DNA of 53,041 nucleotides from Collinsella aerofaciens (GCF_015554145.1 NZ_JADNHZ010000021.1:1-53041); one strand, 5' to 3'; counted from the stretch's first letter, positions 13,657 through 23,464 are shown. Notes: generated by a model from the letters alone, not told the origin. Numbers and translations are program-made.

Positions 13657-13685
13657 TTGACGGCACAGCTAACGCCACGTATCCT
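13657..13685 (+). promoter_or_regulatory. Sigma-70 promoter of rpsL-rpsG-fusA-rpsJ
   Basis: TTGACG (13,657-13,662), a 17-bp spacer, then TATCCT (13,680-13,685), leaving a leader of about 85 nt before rpsL. Confidence 0.75.
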
Positions 13686-13778
13686 ATCGAACTGCGTGTT
13701 TCGTAGGGGGATGCTGACCCCTCGATTCAAGCCGTTGCACTTTACAGAAAGCTGGAATCATTCGAGAAGGAGTACGCT

Positions 13779-14156
13779 TTGCCTACTATTAACCAGCTGG
13801 TTCGCCAGGGCCGTCGTTCCGTGCCCAAGAAGTCCAAGAACGCTGCTCTGCAGCACAACTCCCAGAAGCGCGGCGTGTGCACCCGCGTCTTCACCACGAG
13901 CCCCAAGAAGCCGAACTCGGCTCTTCGTAAGGTTGCCCGTGTTCGCCTCGTCAACGGCATCGAAGTTACTGCTTACATCCCGGGTGAGGGCCACAACCTG
14001 CAGGAGCACTCCATCGTGCTCGTCCGCGGCGGTCGTGTCCGTGACCTCCCTGGTGTCCGTTATCACGTCATCCGTGGCGCCTACGACGCTGCTCCGGTCC
14101 AGAACCGTATGCAGGCCCGTTCCAAGTACGGTGCTAAGCGCCCCAAGGCCAAATAA
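13779..14156 (+). CDS. rpsL: 30S ribosomal protein S12
   Basis: Decoding-centre protein of the small subunit, 125 residues, the usual length. The TTG start follows GAAGGAGT. The conserved [17 protein letters not shown] and [11 protein letters not shown] segments are intact. Lys43, a streptomycin-resistance position, is the sensitive type. Position 88 is Arg ([13 protein letters not shown]) where most bacteria have Lys; the same exchange confers streptomycin resistance in E. coli (K87R) and M. tuberculosis (K88R). It is the first gene of the str operon. Confidence 0.98.
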   Translation: MPTINQLVRQGRRSVPKKSKNAALQHNSQKRGVCTRVFTTSPKKPNSALRKVARVRLVNGIEVTAYIPGEGHNLQEHSIVLVRGGRVRDLPGVRYHVIRGAYDAAPVQNRMQARSKYGAKRPKAK

Positions 14157-14229
14157 GCCAGATAACGTTTTGATACTTTCGCCGTGTGCCGCCTAAGCGC
14201 CGCACGGTAGACACTTAAGGAGATTTCAC

Positions 14230-14703
14230 ATGCCGCGTCGTGCAGCAGCTAATCGTCGTGAGGTTCAGCCTGACGCCGTTTACAACAACCGCCTGGTGAC
14301 TCAGCTCATCAACAAGGTCCTTCTTGACGGCAAGAAGGCCACCGCTGAGCGCATCGTTTACACCGCTTTCGAGATTGTTGCCGAGAAGTCCGAGGGTGGC
14401 GACGCTCTCGCTACCTTCAAGAAGGCTATGGACAACGTCAAGCCCACGCTCGAGGTTAAGCCCAAGCGTGTCGGTGGCGCTACCTATCAGGTCCCGATGG
14501 AGGTCAACTCCCGTCGTTCCACCGCTCTGGGTATCCGCTGGATCGTCAACTTCTCCCGCGCTCGCAAGGAGAAGACCATGGCCGAGCGTCTCGCCAACGA
14601 GATCCTCGACGCCTCCAACGGTCTTGGCGCTTCCGTCAAGAAGCGTGAGGACGTCTTCAAGATGGCCGAGGCCAACCGCGCGTTCTCTCACTATCGTTGG
14701 TAA
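14230..14703 (+). CDS. rpsG: 30S ribosomal protein S7
   Basis: Primary 16S rRNA-binding protein that starts assembly of the 30S head; 157 residues. It begins [15 protein letters not shown] and contains the family segment [25 protein letters not shown] lies at good spacing before ATG 14,230. Family proteins often repress the str operon by binding its mRNA; whether that occurs here is not visible. Confidence 0.98.
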   Translation: MPRRAAANRREVQPDAVYNNRLVTQLINKVLLDGKKATAERIVYTAFEIVAEKSEGGDALATFKKAMDNVKPTLEVKPKRVGGATYQVPMEVNSRRSTALGIRWIVNFSRARKEKTMAERLANEILDASNGLGASVKKREDVFKMAEANRAFSHYRW

Positions 14704-14722
14704 GTTAAGGTAAGGAACTAAC

Positions 14723-16822
14723 ATGGCTAAGCCTAAGTACAAGCTTTCCGATACCCGTAACATCGGCATCATGGCTCACATCGATGCCGGTAAGACCACC
14801 ACGACCGAGCGTATTCTTTACTACACCGGTAAGACCCACAAGATCGGTGAGGTCCATGAGGGCGCTGCCACCATGGACTGGATGGTTCAGGAGCAGGAGC
14901 GCGGCGTAACCATTACCTCCGCTGCTACCACGTGCTTCTGGAACAAGGACGGTAAGGACTACCGCATCCAGATCATCGACACCCCGGGCCACGTTGACTT
15001 CACCGCCGAGGTCGAGCGCTGCCTGCGCGTCCTCGATGGCGCTGTCGCCGTCTTCGACGCCGTTGCCGGCGTTCAGCCCCAGTCTGAGACCGTTTGGCGT
15101 CAGGCTTCTACCTTCAACGTCCCCCGCATCGCCTTCATCAACAAGTATGACCGCGTGGGCGCTGACTTCTTCAATGCTATCGAGACCATGAAGGATCGTC
15201 TCGACGCTAACGCCGTGGCCGCTCAGGTCCCGATGGGCGCCGAGGACAACTTCTGGGGCGTCATCGACCTGGTCACCATGACTGCATGGGACTTCAAGGC
15301 CGACGAGAAGGGTATGACCTACCCCGAGCCGATGGACGAGATCCCGGCTGAGTTTGCCGACATCGCTGCCACCAAGCGCGAGGAGCTCCTCGACGCTGCT
15401 GCCAGCTTTGATGACGAACTCATGGAGAAGATCCTCATGGAGGAGGACTTCACCGTCGAGGAGCTCAAGGCCGCTCTGCGCAAGGGCGTTCTGGCCAACG
15501 AGCTCAACCTCGTCTTCGTGGGCTCCGCCTACAAGAACAAGGGCGTTCAGGAGCTGCTCGACGCTGTCGTCGACTACCTGCCCAGCCCGCTCGACGTCAA
15601 GGCCGTCACCGGTACCGATCCGGACACCGGTGAGGAGATCGAGCGTCATCCTGACTTCGACGAGCCCTTCTCCGGCCTGGTCTTCAAGATCATGACCGAC
15701 CCGTTCGTCGGTAAGCTTACTTACGTCCGCGTTTACTCCGGTCGTGCCGAGTCCGGCTCCTACGTCATCAACGCTTCCAACGGTCAGCGCGAGCGCCTCG
15801 GCCGCATCCTCGAGATGAACGCCGCCGAGCGTATCGACCGTGACGACGCTGCTGCCGGCGACATCGTCGCTTGCGTCGGCTTCAAGAACTCCACCACCGG
15901 TGACACCCTGTGCACCGAGGGCAAGGAGATCGTCCTCGAGAAGATCGAGTTCGCTAAGCCCGTTATCGACGTTGCCATTGAGCCCAAGACCAAGGCCGAG
16001 CAGGACAAGATGTCCCTGGCTCTGACCAAGCTCGCCGAGGAGGACCCGACCTTTACGGTGTCCACCAACCACGAGACCGGCCAGACCATCATCGCCGGCA
16101 TGGGCGAGCTGCACCTCGAGATCATCGTCGACCGTCTGCTCCGCGAGTTCAAGGTTGACGCTAACGTCGGTAAGCCCCAGGTTGCCTACCGCGAGACCGC
16201 TGGTCACGACGTCGAGAAGGCTGAGGGCAAGTTCGTCCGTCAGTCCGGCGGCCGCGGTCAGTACGGCCACGCCGTCATCAAGCTCGAGAAGATGGAGGAG
16301 GGCTTCGGCTACGAGTTCGTCAACGCTATCGTCGGCGGCGTCGTGCCCAAGGAGTACATCCCGTCCATCGACAAGGGCATCCAGGAGGCCCTGAACACCG
16401 GTGTTATCGCCGGCTTCCCGGTCCTCGACGTTAAGGTCACCCTGTTCGACGGTTCTTACCACGAGGTCGACTCCTCCGAGGCCGCCTTCAAGATCGCCGG
16501 TTCCATGGCTATCAAGGACGCCCTCAAGAAGTCCGATCCGCAGCTGCTCGAGCCGATCATGGCTGTCGAGGTCGAGACCCCCGAGCAGTACATGGGCGAC
16601 GTTATGGGCAACCTCTCCGGTCGCCGCGGCAAGATCGAGGGCATGGAGGATCGCAAGAACACCAAGCTCATCCGTGCCAAGGTGCCGCTGGGCGAGATGT
16701 TCGGTTACGCTACCGACCTTCGCTCCCAGACCCAGGGCCGTGCATCCTACACGATGCAGTTCGACTCTTATGAGCCCGCGCCCAAGTCCATCGTGGACGA
16801 GGTCATGAGCAAGAACGCCTAA
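14723..16822 (+). CDS. fusA: Elongation factor G
   Basis: Translocation GTPase, 699 residues. The P-loop is [15 protein letters not shown], with [11 protein letters not shown] (switch I), [12 protein letters not shown] (G3) and NKYDR (G4, slightly divergent from the usual NKMD). Domains II to V follow in order, with GRGQYGH in domain IV. TAAGGAAC precedes the ATG, and the gene follows rpsG by 19 bp. The next gene is rpsJ, where many genomes have tuf. Confidence 0.98.
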   Translation: MAKPKYKLSDTRNIGIMAHIDAGKTTTTERILYYTGKTHKIGEVHEGAATMDWMVQEQERGVTITSAATTCFWNKDGKDYRIQIIDTPGHVDFTAEVERCLRVLDGAVAVFDAVAGVQPQSETVWRQASTFNVPRIAFINKYDRVGADFFNAIETMKDRLDANAVAAQVPMGAEDNFWGVIDLVTMTAWDFKADEKGMTYPEPMDEIPAEFADIAATKREELLDAAASFDDELMEKILMEEDFTVEELKAALRKGVLANELNLVFVGSAYKNKGVQELLDAVVDYLPSPLDVKAVTGTDPDTGEEIERHPDFDEPFSGLVFKIMTDPFVGKLTYVRVYSGRAESGSYVINASNGQRERLGRILEMNAAERIDRDDAAAGDIVACVGFKNSTTGDTLCTEGKEIVLEKIEFAKPVIDVAIEPKTKAEQDKMSLALTKLAEEDPTFTVSTNHETGQTIIAGMGELHLEIIVDRLLREFKVDANVGKPQVAYRETAGHDVEKAEGKFVRQSGGRGQYGHAVIKLEKMEEGFGYEFVNAIVGGVVPKEYIPSIDKGIQEALNTGVIAGFPVLDVKVTLFDGSYHEVDSSEAAFKIAGSMAIKDALKKSDPQLLEPIMAVEVETPEQYMGDVMGNLSGRRGKIEGMEDRKNTKLIRAKVPLGEMFGYATDLRSQTQGRASYTMQFDSYEPAPKSIVDEVMSKNA

Positions 16823-16882
16823 GTTCGAGCTCCCTGTTACGTAATCCGCGAGAACATCTCTCGCACTCTTTGGAGGTTTAAG

Positions 16883-17191
16883 TTGGCTACCCAGAAGATC
16901 CGCATTCGCCTCAAGGGCTATGATCACGAGGTCGTCGATCAGTCCGCGAAGCTCATCGTCGAGACCGCTCAGAAGACCGGCGCTCGCGTTTCCGGTCCTG
17001 TCCCCCTGCCCACCGAGCGCAACCTGTACACGGTTATCCGCTCGCCGCACGTGAACAAGGACTCCCGTGAGCAGTTCGAGATGCGCACCCACAAGCGCCT
17101 CATCGACATCCTCGACCCCACCTCGGGCACCGTTGATTCGCTCATGCGTCTCGACCTCCCCGCTGGCGTCGACATCGACATCAAGCTCTAA
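16883..17191 (+). CDS. rpsJ: 30S ribosomal protein S10
   Basis: A 102-residue protein of the 30S head that also serves as NusE in antitermination. It begins [20 protein letters not shown] after a TTG start preceded by GGAGGTTT. The conserved [20 protein letters not shown] loop is present. It is normally the first gene of the S10 operon; here it ends the str operon and is followed by a terminator, about 14 kb from rplC. Confidence 0.98.
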   Translation: MATQKIRIRLKGYDHEVVDQSAKLIVETAQKTGARVSGPVPLPTERNLYTVIRSPHVNKDSREQFEMRTHKRLIDILDPTSGTVDSLMRLDLPAGVDIDIKL

Positions 17192-17213
17192 GCGATATCG
17201 CTCATAGCTTACA

Positions 17214-17248
17214 GAGCCCCGCTGCCATTACGGTAGCGGGGCTCTTTT
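17214..17248 (+). terminator. Intrinsic terminator after rpsJ
   Basis: GAGCCCCGCTGCC and GGTAGCGGGGCTC form a near-perfect stem with an ATTAC loop, followed by TTTT. Confidence 0.92.
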
Positions 17249-17307
17249 GTTTTGCATGATGGGTTTTGACTGCCTGGTAATGCTGCTGAGTAGGTGGCTG
17301 CGGCGCC

Positions 17308-18084
17308 CTATTCGCCCAAGGGGCGCAGCGACGCCTCCTCAAAATGGAAGGATCGCAAGCCGTATTCCGTTTCGATACACGTGCGTCCAAAGGTATCGAC
17401 GGTTTTAAAGATGCCTCGCGCCAGTTCGTCTCCTGCGGGGGAGCGGGCGATAACGTGCTCCCCAATCCAATTGAGGTGAGTGATATATTCGCCGTGGATG
17501 GGCGCGAGCGGTCCGGCGTTTTCTTCCATGGCGTTGAGCAGATCTGCCCACGCGTCCACAGCGTTTACGACGGTGTGATAGACCTCCTTGAGCAGCACAT
17601 CGACGGCGGGAACGTTCTCGTTGAGGTTAGACAGGCCGATTGCCGGTAGGCCGCCATCGGGAACCTCTGAGGGCACATAGTTCACATTGACGCCAATGCC
17701 GCAGACGGCGAAAGTTTTGCCTTCGTTATCGCGTGCGGCCTCGACCAGAATGCCGCCGAGTTTGCGCCCTCGAGCGACCAAGTCGTTGGGCCATTTGAGG
17801 CGAATCTCGTTTGCAAGACCCTGCTTTTCGAGCGCCTCGAGTACCGCTAGGCCGCTGACGGCGGCAAGACCAGAGTACTTTGCAGGATTAACGCATGGAC
17901 GCAGGACAATCGAAAGCAATAAGTTGCCGGCGGTTGAATCCCACTTGTGGCCGCGCCGGCCGCGTCCTGCTGTCTGAGCCAGGGCGGCAAGTCCTGTGCC
18001 ATGCGGCGCTCCCTGTTTACCTGCTTCGAGCAGGTCATCGTTGGTCGATCCGGTTATGTCGACTATCGTTAATTTGGCATCCAT
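17308..18084 (-). CDS. birA: Biotin--[acetyl-CoA-carboxylase] ligase
   Basis: Attaches biotin to the AccB lysine through biotinyl-AMP. The biotin/AMP-binding loop is recognisable as TAGRGRRGHKWDS, with LKWPNDL and KLGGILVEA following and a C-terminal SH3-like domain. At 258 residues it lacks the N-terminal helix-turn-helix of bifunctional BirA, so it is probably not a repressor. I chose ATG 18,084 because AAGGAGGT lies just upstream; the frame stays open a further 27 codons. It is divergent from the fatty-acid operon that encodes its substrate AccB. Confidence 0.92.
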   Translation of the reverse strand: MDAKLTIVDITGSTNDDLLEAGKQGAPHGTGLAALAQTAGRGRRGHKWDSTAGNLLLSIVLRPCVNPAKYSGLAAVSGLAVLEALEKQGLANEIRLKWPNDLVARGRKLGGILVEAARDNEGKTFAVCGIGVNVNYVPSEVPDGGLPAIGLSNLNENVPAVDVLLKEVYHTVVNAVDAWADLLNAMEENAGPLAPIHGEYITHLNWIGEHVIARSPAGDELARGIFKTVDTFGRTCIETEYGLRSFHFEEASLRPLGE

Positions 18085-18178
18085 AACGGCTGCTACCTCC
18101 TTAATGAATAAGTGAATAACGCAATGGTGTCGAGAGACAGACACAATGTGAAGCCTTTGTCGCATTTGGACAATTTAA

Positions 18179-18243
18179 TGTTAACACGTCAACAATGACT
18201 GAAATGCGCTATCCTCTCTTGGTCGATGTAAACACGTCAACAA
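18179..18243 (+). promoter_or_regulatory. Twin operator upstream of the fatty-acid operon
   Basis: Two near-identical 17-bp sites, TGTTAACACGTCAACAA (18,179) and TGTAAACACGTCAACAA (18,227), are 48 bp apart. Each is an imperfect dyad of the form TGTTRACNNGTYAACA. The second ends just before the fabH ribosome-binding site. They probably bind a regulator of lipid synthesis, which is not encoded in this operon. A clear -35/-10 pair is not evident; TATCCT at 18,210 is a possible -10. Confidence 0.55.
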
Positions 18244-18260
18244 CTCAAAGGAGGTTAGTG

Positions 18261-19220
18261 ATGGGTTTCACGATTCTTGGAACAGGCTCGGCGCTTCCTA
18301 AGTGCAGTGTTTCCAATGACGAGCTGTCCGAGTTCCTCGATACCTCGGATGAGTGGATTTTTACCCGCACAGGTATTAAGTGTCGCCACGTCTGCACCAC
18401 CGAGTCGCTTGACGATCTTGCCGTAGCGGCGAGCGAGCGGGCACTCCAGGTGTCCGGAATCGACGCGAGCCAGCTGGATCTGATCGTCTGCTCGACGACG
18501 ACGGGTGACCACCTTGTTCCCGCCGAAGCGTGCGCCGTTGCTGAGCGACTGGGCGCGACGTGCCCTGCTTTCGATGTCTCGGCTGCCTGCGCCGGCTTCG
18601 TATTTGCGCTCGATGTCGCCGAGGGCTATATCGCCCGAGGACGAGCCAAGCATGTGCTTGTCGTTGCTGCCGAGCAGATGACGCGCGCGCTCGACTGGAC
18701 CGACCGCGCCACTTGCGTGCTCTTTGGCGATGGGGCTGGTGCCGCGGTGATTGAGGCCGGGGGAGACAGCCCCCTTGCCGTTGAGCTTTCGACGGCGCCC
18801 GACGTCGAGACGTTGTGCGTTCCCGGTCTGGTCGGCACCTCGCCGTTTAAGGCCTCCGCAGATAGTGAGAGCGTGCTGTCCATGAATGGTCGCCGCGTGT
18901 TCAAGTTCGGCGTCAACGCGATCTGCGACACGGTCCATAAGCTTGCGAGCGATGCGGGCATTTCGGTCGAGGACATCGACCATTTTGTATTCCATCAGGC
19001 TAACGAACGAATCCTGAGCCAGGCGGTCAAGCGCCTCGGTGTGCCAGACAAGCGCGTGGTTCGAACGCTGCGCGAGACCGGCAACATTTCGAGCGCCTGC
19101 ATTCCCTTTGCGCTTGATCGGCTGGCGCGCACCAACGCACTGAATGCGGGCGACACCATCGCCCTCGTTGGATTTGGCGCCGGCCTGGATATAGGTGGCT
19201 ATCTACTTCGTTGGAAGTAG
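18261..19220 (+). CDS. fabH: 3-oxoacyl-[ACP] synthase III
   Basis: Starts fatty-acid synthesis by condensing an acyl-CoA primer with malonyl-ACP. ATG 18,261 follows AAAGGAGGTT and gives MGFTILGTGSALPKC, a typical start. The catalytic triad is visible: Cys in DVSAACAGFVFAL, His in FHQANERIL and Asn in ETGNISSACIP. It is 319 residues long. It is the first gene of a ten-gene operon with the gene order of many Firmicutes. Confidence 0.95.
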   Translation: MGFTILGTGSALPKCSVSNDELSEFLDTSDEWIFTRTGIKCRHVCTTESLDDLAVAASERALQVSGIDASQLDLIVCSTTTGDHLVPAEACAVAERLGATCPAFDVSAACAGFVFALDVAEGYIARGRAKHVLVVAAEQMTRALDWTDRATCVLFGDGAGAAVIEAGGDSPLAVELSTAPDVETLCVPGLVGTSPFKASADSESVLSMNGRRVFKFGVNAICDTVHKLASDAGISVEDIDHFVFHQANERILSQAVKRLGVPDKRVVRTLRETGNISSACIPFALDRLARTNALNAGDTIALVGFGAGLDIGGYLLRWK

Positions 19221-19272
19221 GCGCACATAGGAAATGAAACCGCCCCTAGGGCACAAACAAAGGAGAACTACC

Positions 19273-19509
19273 ATGGCAGATCAGAAGACCTTCGAGCGCG
19301 TTTGCGACGTGATCCGCGAGACCGCTGGCCTTGACGACGTCGAGATGAAGCCCGAGTCCACGCTCGAGGAGATTGGTCTCGACAGCCTGGGCACCGTCGA
19401 GATCCTCGTAGCCGTCGAGGATGAGTTTGGCATCCAGCTCGATACCGAGGAGAACCCCAAGACGGTCGGCGAGTTCGCCGATACGGTCGAGGCGGCATTG
19501 GAGAAGTAG
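19273..19509 (+). CDS. acpP: Acyl carrier protein
   Basis: A 78-residue carrier protein; the DSL motif in EEIGLDSLGTVEI holds the serine that receives phosphopantetheine. ATG 19,273 follows AAAGGAGAA, and the protein is acidic and helical as expected. It carries the growing chain between the enzymes encoded around it. Confidence 0.95.
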   Translation: MADQKTFERVCDVIRETAGLDDVEMKPESTLEEIGLDSLGTVEILVAVEDEFGIQLDTEENPKTVGEFADTVEAALEK

Positions 19510-19511
19510 TG

Positions 19512-20456
19512 ATGCTCAAGTCTCCTCTCTGCGATCTGCTCGGCATCGAAAAGCCCGTGTTCCAGGGCGGTATGGCCTGGATTGCCGACGCCTCGCTGGC
19601 GTCCGCTGTGTCCGAGGCGGGCGGCTTAGGGATCATCGCGGCCATGAACGCCGACGCCAACTGGCTGCGCGGCCAGATTCACGAGCTGCGCGCCAGGACG
19701 GATAAGCCCTTTGGCGTCAACGTCATGCTCATGAGCCCGTTTGCCGACGAGGTCGCGCAGGTCGTTATTGACGAGCGAGTGCCGGTCGTCGTGACGGGCG
19801 CCGGCAATCCCACCAAGTACATGAAGGCGTGGAACGAGGCGGGCATCAAGGTCATCCCGGTCGTTGCCTCGGTGGCGCTGGCGCGTCTCGTGGCGCGTCG
19901 CGGAGCTACTGCCGTGGTTGCCGAGGGCACCGAATCGGGCGGCCATATTGGCGAGACCTCGACGATGGCATTGGTGCCGCAGGTTGTCGATGCGGTCGAT
20001 ATCCCCGTGGTGGCGGCCGGCGGCATCGCCGATGGCCGTGGTGTGGCGGCCGCCTTTATGCTCGGCGCTGCCGGCGTCCAGGTGGGAACACGCTTTCTGG
20101 TCGCAAACGAGTGCACCGTATCCGAACAGTACAAAGAGCTGGTGCTCAAGGCAGGCGATACGTCGACGCGTGCGACCGGTCGCTCGACGGGACATCCGGT
20201 TCGCGCCCTCAAGAGCCCCTTCACCAACGCGTATGCCAAGAACGAGGCGGCGGGCGCAAGCCCCGAGGAGCTCGGGGCCATGGGCACGGGCGCGCTTCGT
20301 AAAGCCGCAAAGGACGGAAATTACGAAGAGGGTTCGTATTTGTGCGGACAGATTGCCGGCATGGTCAACGAACGCCAGAGCGCACGCGAAATCGTCGACG
20401 ATCTGGTCGATGGCGCCGAGCATGTCCTGAAGGGTGCGTCCACATGGGTAGCGTAG
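19512..20456 (+). CDS. fabK: Enoyl-[ACP] reductase II (FMN-dependent)
   Basis: Last reduction step of each elongation cycle. The protein (314 residues) belongs to the nitronate-monooxygenase-like FMN fold: PVFQGGMAWIADASLASAVS, the catalytic-region GTESGGHIGETST, and the flavin phosphate-binding VVAAGGIADGRG. FabK enzymes are unrelated to FabI and are characteristically insensitive to triclosan. ATG 19,512 is 2 bases after the acpP stop, with a weak GGAG before it. No fabI is present in the operon. Confidence 0.93.
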   Translation: MLKSPLCDLLGIEKPVFQGGMAWIADASLASAVSEAGGLGIIAAMNADANWLRGQIHELRARTDKPFGVNVMLMSPFADEVAQVVIDERVPVVVTGAGNPTKYMKAWNEAGIKVIPVVASVALARLVARRGATAVVAEGTESGGHIGETSTMALVPQVVDAVDIPVVAAGGIADGRGVAAAFMLGAAGVQVGTRFLVANECTVSEQYKELVLKAGDTSTRATGRSTGHPVRALKSPFTNAYAKNEAAGASPEELGAMGTGALRKAAKDGNYEEGSYLCGQIAGMVNERQSAREIVDDLVDGAEHVLKGASTWVA

Positions 20457-21370
20457 CGTTTCTGTTTGCCGGTCAGGGTGCCCAGCATCCCGCGATGGGT
20501 GTCGACCTCATCGAGGCATCGCCGGCGGCTGCCGAGCTGTTCGCCATTGCCGACGAGGTGCGCCCGGGGACGAGCAAGCAGTGCCGGAGCGCCTCGAAAG
20601 AGGAGCTCTCGCAGACCGAGAACACGCAGCCTTGCGTGTTCGTGCACGACTTAGCTGTCGCCGTCGCCCTGCGCGAGCGCGGCGTGGTGCCTGCCGCCTG
20701 TGCGGGATTCTCGCTGGGCGAGGTCGCAGCACTCACCTTCGCGGGGGCATTCGATACGCGAGCGGGTTTTGAGCTCGTGTGTGAGCGCGCGGCATTGATG
20801 GCCACGGCGGCCGAGCGTCACCCCGGCGGCATGCGCGCCGTCATCAAACTCGATGCGGCGCAAGTCGAGGGCCTGGCAAAACAGGCCGGCGAGGACTGCT
20901 GGCCGGTCAATTACAACAGTCCGCAGCAGACGGTTGTTGCCGGAGCGCCCGAGGCGCTGCAGGAGCTCGACGTCCTAGTAAAAGAGGCTAGCGGCCGCGC
21001 TATGAAAGTCGCGGTGTCGGGTGCATTCCATAGCCCCTATATGGCCGAGGCGACTGAGGGGCTGGCGACGTATATCCAAGACGGCCACGCGCCGTCTCCG
21101 CTGCTGATTCCGGTCATGGCAAACATGACGGCGGCGCCCTATCCGGCGGACCCGCGAGCGGCATCGGATGTCTTGGCCAACCAGGTGAGTCATGCCGTTC
21201 GCTGGGCCGACACGCTGCATGCTCTGCAGGATCAGGGCATCGACACGTTTATTGAGGTCGGTCCTGGCAAAACGCTGTCGGGCCTGGTCAAGCGTACGCT
21301 GAGCGACGTTCGCGTGTATTCGTGCGAAACGGCCGAGCAGGTCGCAGCTATCGCCAACGAGCTCGCATAG
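20444..21370 (+). CDS. fabD: Malonyl-CoA:ACP transacylase
   Basis: Loads malonyl groups onto ACP. Contains the N-terminal FLFAGQGAQHPAMG, the nucleophile elbow GFSLGEVAAL and the catalytic His in SGAFHSPYMAE; 308 residues. ATG 20,444 overlaps the end of fabK by 13 bp, implying translational coupling. The frame is open upstream, but only this start gives the conserved N-terminus. Confidence 0.94.
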   Translation: MGSVAFLFAGQGAQHPAMGVDLIEASPAAAELFAIADEVRPGTSKQCRSASKEELSQTENTQPCVFVHDLAVAVALRERGVVPAACAGFSLGEVAALTFAGAFDTRAGFELVCERAALMATAAERHPGGMRAVIKLDAAQVEGLAKQAGEDCWPVNYNSPQQTVVAGAPEALQELDVLVKEASGRAMKVAVSGAFHSPYMAEATEGLATYIQDGHAPSPLLIPVMANMTAAPYPADPRAASDVLANQVSHAVRWADTLHALQDQGIDTFIEVGPGKTLSGLVKRTLSDVRVYSCETAEQVAAIANELA

Positions 21371-21400
21371 TCCACAGGGCTGTAACCCGAAAGGAATGAC

Positions 21401-22174
21401 ATGGGCAACTTGAACAACGGCGCGCTCGAGCGCAACGACTCACATCGCGTGGCACTAATCACGGGCGGCTCGCGGGGTATCGGCCGCGCTTGTGCCGTGG
21501 GCCTGGCGGAGGATGGCTACGATATTGCCGTCGTCTATGCCGGCAGCGTCGATGCGGCACGCGAGACGTGCAAAGCCTGCGAGGCGGCTGGCGCCACGGC
21601 GCGCGCATATCAATGTGACGTGGCCGACCCCGATGCCGTCAACGCATGCGTGGAGGCGGTCCTGAGCGACTTCGGCTCAATCTGGGCGCTCGTCAACAAC
21701 GCCGGCATCACCCGCGATGGCCTGCTCATGCGCATGGGCGATGACGCATTCGATCGCGTGCTCGATGTCAATCTCAAGGGAACATTCAATATGATGCGCG
21801 CACTCACCAAGACCTTTATGCGCCAGCGCGGCGGCTGCGTCGTCAACATGAGCTCGGTCGTGGGCCTGATGGGCAATGCCGGGCAAGCCAACTACGCTGC
21901 CTCCAAGGCGGGTGTGATAGGGCTTACCAAGGCGGTGGCGCGCGAGCTTGCGCCCCGCGGCGTACGAGTGAACGCGGTCGCCCCCGGGTTTGTCGAGACA
22001 GATATGACGGCAAAGCTCTCGGAGAAGGTGCGTGCGGCAACCGAGGAGCAGATTCCCCTTAAGCGTATGGCACGTCCCGAGGAAGTGGCCGGCGTGGTGC
22101 GCTTTTTGGCGAGCGACGCGGCGGCCTACATTACGGGCGAGGTCGTACGCGTCGACGGCGGAATGGCGATGTAG
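21401..22174 (+). CDS. fabG: 3-oxoacyl-[ACP] reductase
   Basis: NADPH-dependent short-chain dehydrogenase, 257 residues. It has the cofactor loop GGSRGIGRA, NNAG, the catalytic Ser in NMSSVVG and Tyr/Lys in YAASKAG, and ends VDGGMAM as expected. AAAGGAAT precedes ATG 21,401. The N-terminus carries about ten extra residues before the first beta strand. Confidence 0.94.
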   Translation: MGNLNNGALERNDSHRVALITGGSRGIGRACAVGLAEDGYDIAVVYAGSVDAARETCKACEAAGATARAYQCDVADPDAVNACVEAVLSDFGSIWALVNNAGITRDGLLMRMGDDAFDRVLDVNLKGTFNMMRALTKTFMRQRGGCVVNMSSVVGLMGNAGQANYAASKAGVIGLTKAVARELAPRGVRVNAVAPGFVETDMTAKLSEKVRAATEEQIPLKRMARPEEVAGVVRFLASDAAAYITGEVVRVDGGMAM

Positions 22175-22213
22175 AAACCAGGGCCGAAGAACGGCTTGGA
22201 TGAGGAGACCATG

Positions 22214-23461
22214 ATGGAACAGAGAGTTGCAATCACCGGCATCGGTGCCGTATCGCCGCTCGGCAACACCGCACTTGCCACCTGGGCGGCAATGTGCGCC
22301 GGCACGTGCGGCATCGGCCCGATTACGCACTTCGATACCGATGCGTTTACCGTCAAGGTGGCGGCCGAGGTCAAGGGCTTTGACGGCAACGAGTACTTTG
22401 GCAAGCGTGACGCCAAGCATCTGGACCCCTGCGTTCAGTTTGCGATGGCGGCTTCGGACGAGGCCATGCACGATGCGGGCTTTGATGCCGAAGGCGCCAT
22501 CGATCGCGAGCGCCTGGGCGTTTACGTGGGGTCGGGCGTGGGCGGCATGCAGACGCTCGTCGACAACGTCCATACGATTGCCGACCGTGGGCCCCGCCGC
22601 GCATCGCCTTACATGATCGCGATGATGATCCCCAACATGGCATCGGGCAATATCGCAATCCGTCACAAGGCAAAGGGACCGACCCTGCCAGTCGTGACTG
22701 CGTGCGCGACCTCGGCCCATGCGGTGGGCGAGGCGTTCCGTGCTATCAAGCACGGCTATGCCGACGCGATCCTCGCGGGCGGTGCCGAGGCGGCCATTAT
22801 CCCCGATGCCGTTGCGGGCTTTACGTCCTGCCGCGCATTGACTACCAACCCCGATCCCGCGACGGCCTGCCGCCCGTTCGACGCAGACCGCGATGGCTTT
22901 GTGATGGGTGAGGGCGCCTGCGTGCTCGTGCTCGAGAGCATGGAGCATGCGCAGGCGCGCGGTGCGCACATTTATGCCGAGGTCGTGGGCTACGGCAACA
23001 CCGATGATGCCTATCACATTACGAGCCCCGACCCCGATGCCGCCGGCATTGCCCGTGCGATATCGCTGGCGGTGGCCGAGGGCGACGTTAAGCCGTCCGA
23101 GGGCCTCTACATCAACGCCCACGGCACCTCGACCAAACTCAACGATTCGTCCGAGACGGCGGGCATTAAGCGTGCGCTCGGCGAGGACGCGGCACGCGCT
23201 GCGCACGTCTCGTCAACCAAGTCGATGACCGGGCACATGATCGGCGCCACGGGCGCCATCGAGGTCATGGCCTGCGCCATGGCGCTCGAGCAGGGCGTGG
23301 TGCCCCCGACCATTAACTACCACACGCCCGATCCCGCCTGCGATCTTGATTACACACCTAATCGCGCGGTTCGCGCCGACCTTACCTGGGCGCTTTCGAC
23401 CAACCTGGGCTTTGGCGGGCACAACGCCGCCATCGCGCTGCGTAGATATGCAAGGAGCTAG
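22214..23461 (+). CDS. fabF: 3-oxoacyl-[ACP] synthase II
   Basis: Elongating condensing enzyme. Catalytic Cys in VVTACATSAHAVG, His in NAHGTSTKLND and His in SMTGHMIGATGA; 415 residues. ATG 22,214 is preferred because GAGGAG is 6 nt away and the protein then begins MEQRVAITGIGAVSPLG; an ATG at 22,211 and a TTG at 22,196 are also in frame. Confidence 0.94.
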   Translation: MEQRVAITGIGAVSPLGNTALATWAAMCAGTCGIGPITHFDTDAFTVKVAAEVKGFDGNEYFGKRDAKHLDPCVQFAMAASDEAMHDAGFDAEGAIDRERLGVYVGSGVGGMQTLVDNVHTIADRGPRRASPYMIAMMIPNMASGNIAIRHKAKGPTLPVVTACATSAHAVGEAFRAIKHGYADAILAGGAEAAIIPDAVAGFTSCRALTTNPDPATACRPFDADRDGFVMGEGACVLVLESMEHAQARGAHIYAEVVGYGNTDDAYHITSPDPDAAGIARAISLAVAEGDVKPSEGLYINAHGTSTKLNDSSETAGIKRALGEDAARAAHVSSTKSMTGHMIGATGAIEVMACAMALEQGVVPPTINYHTPDPACDLDYTPNRAVRADLTWALSTNLGFGGHNAAIALRRYARS

Positions 23462-23464
23462 AGC

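Noticed and set aside
14705-17092. A 795-codon antisense frame over fusA and rpsJ
   Set aside because: Same compositional effect; it also crosses gene borders on the other strand and has no family signature.
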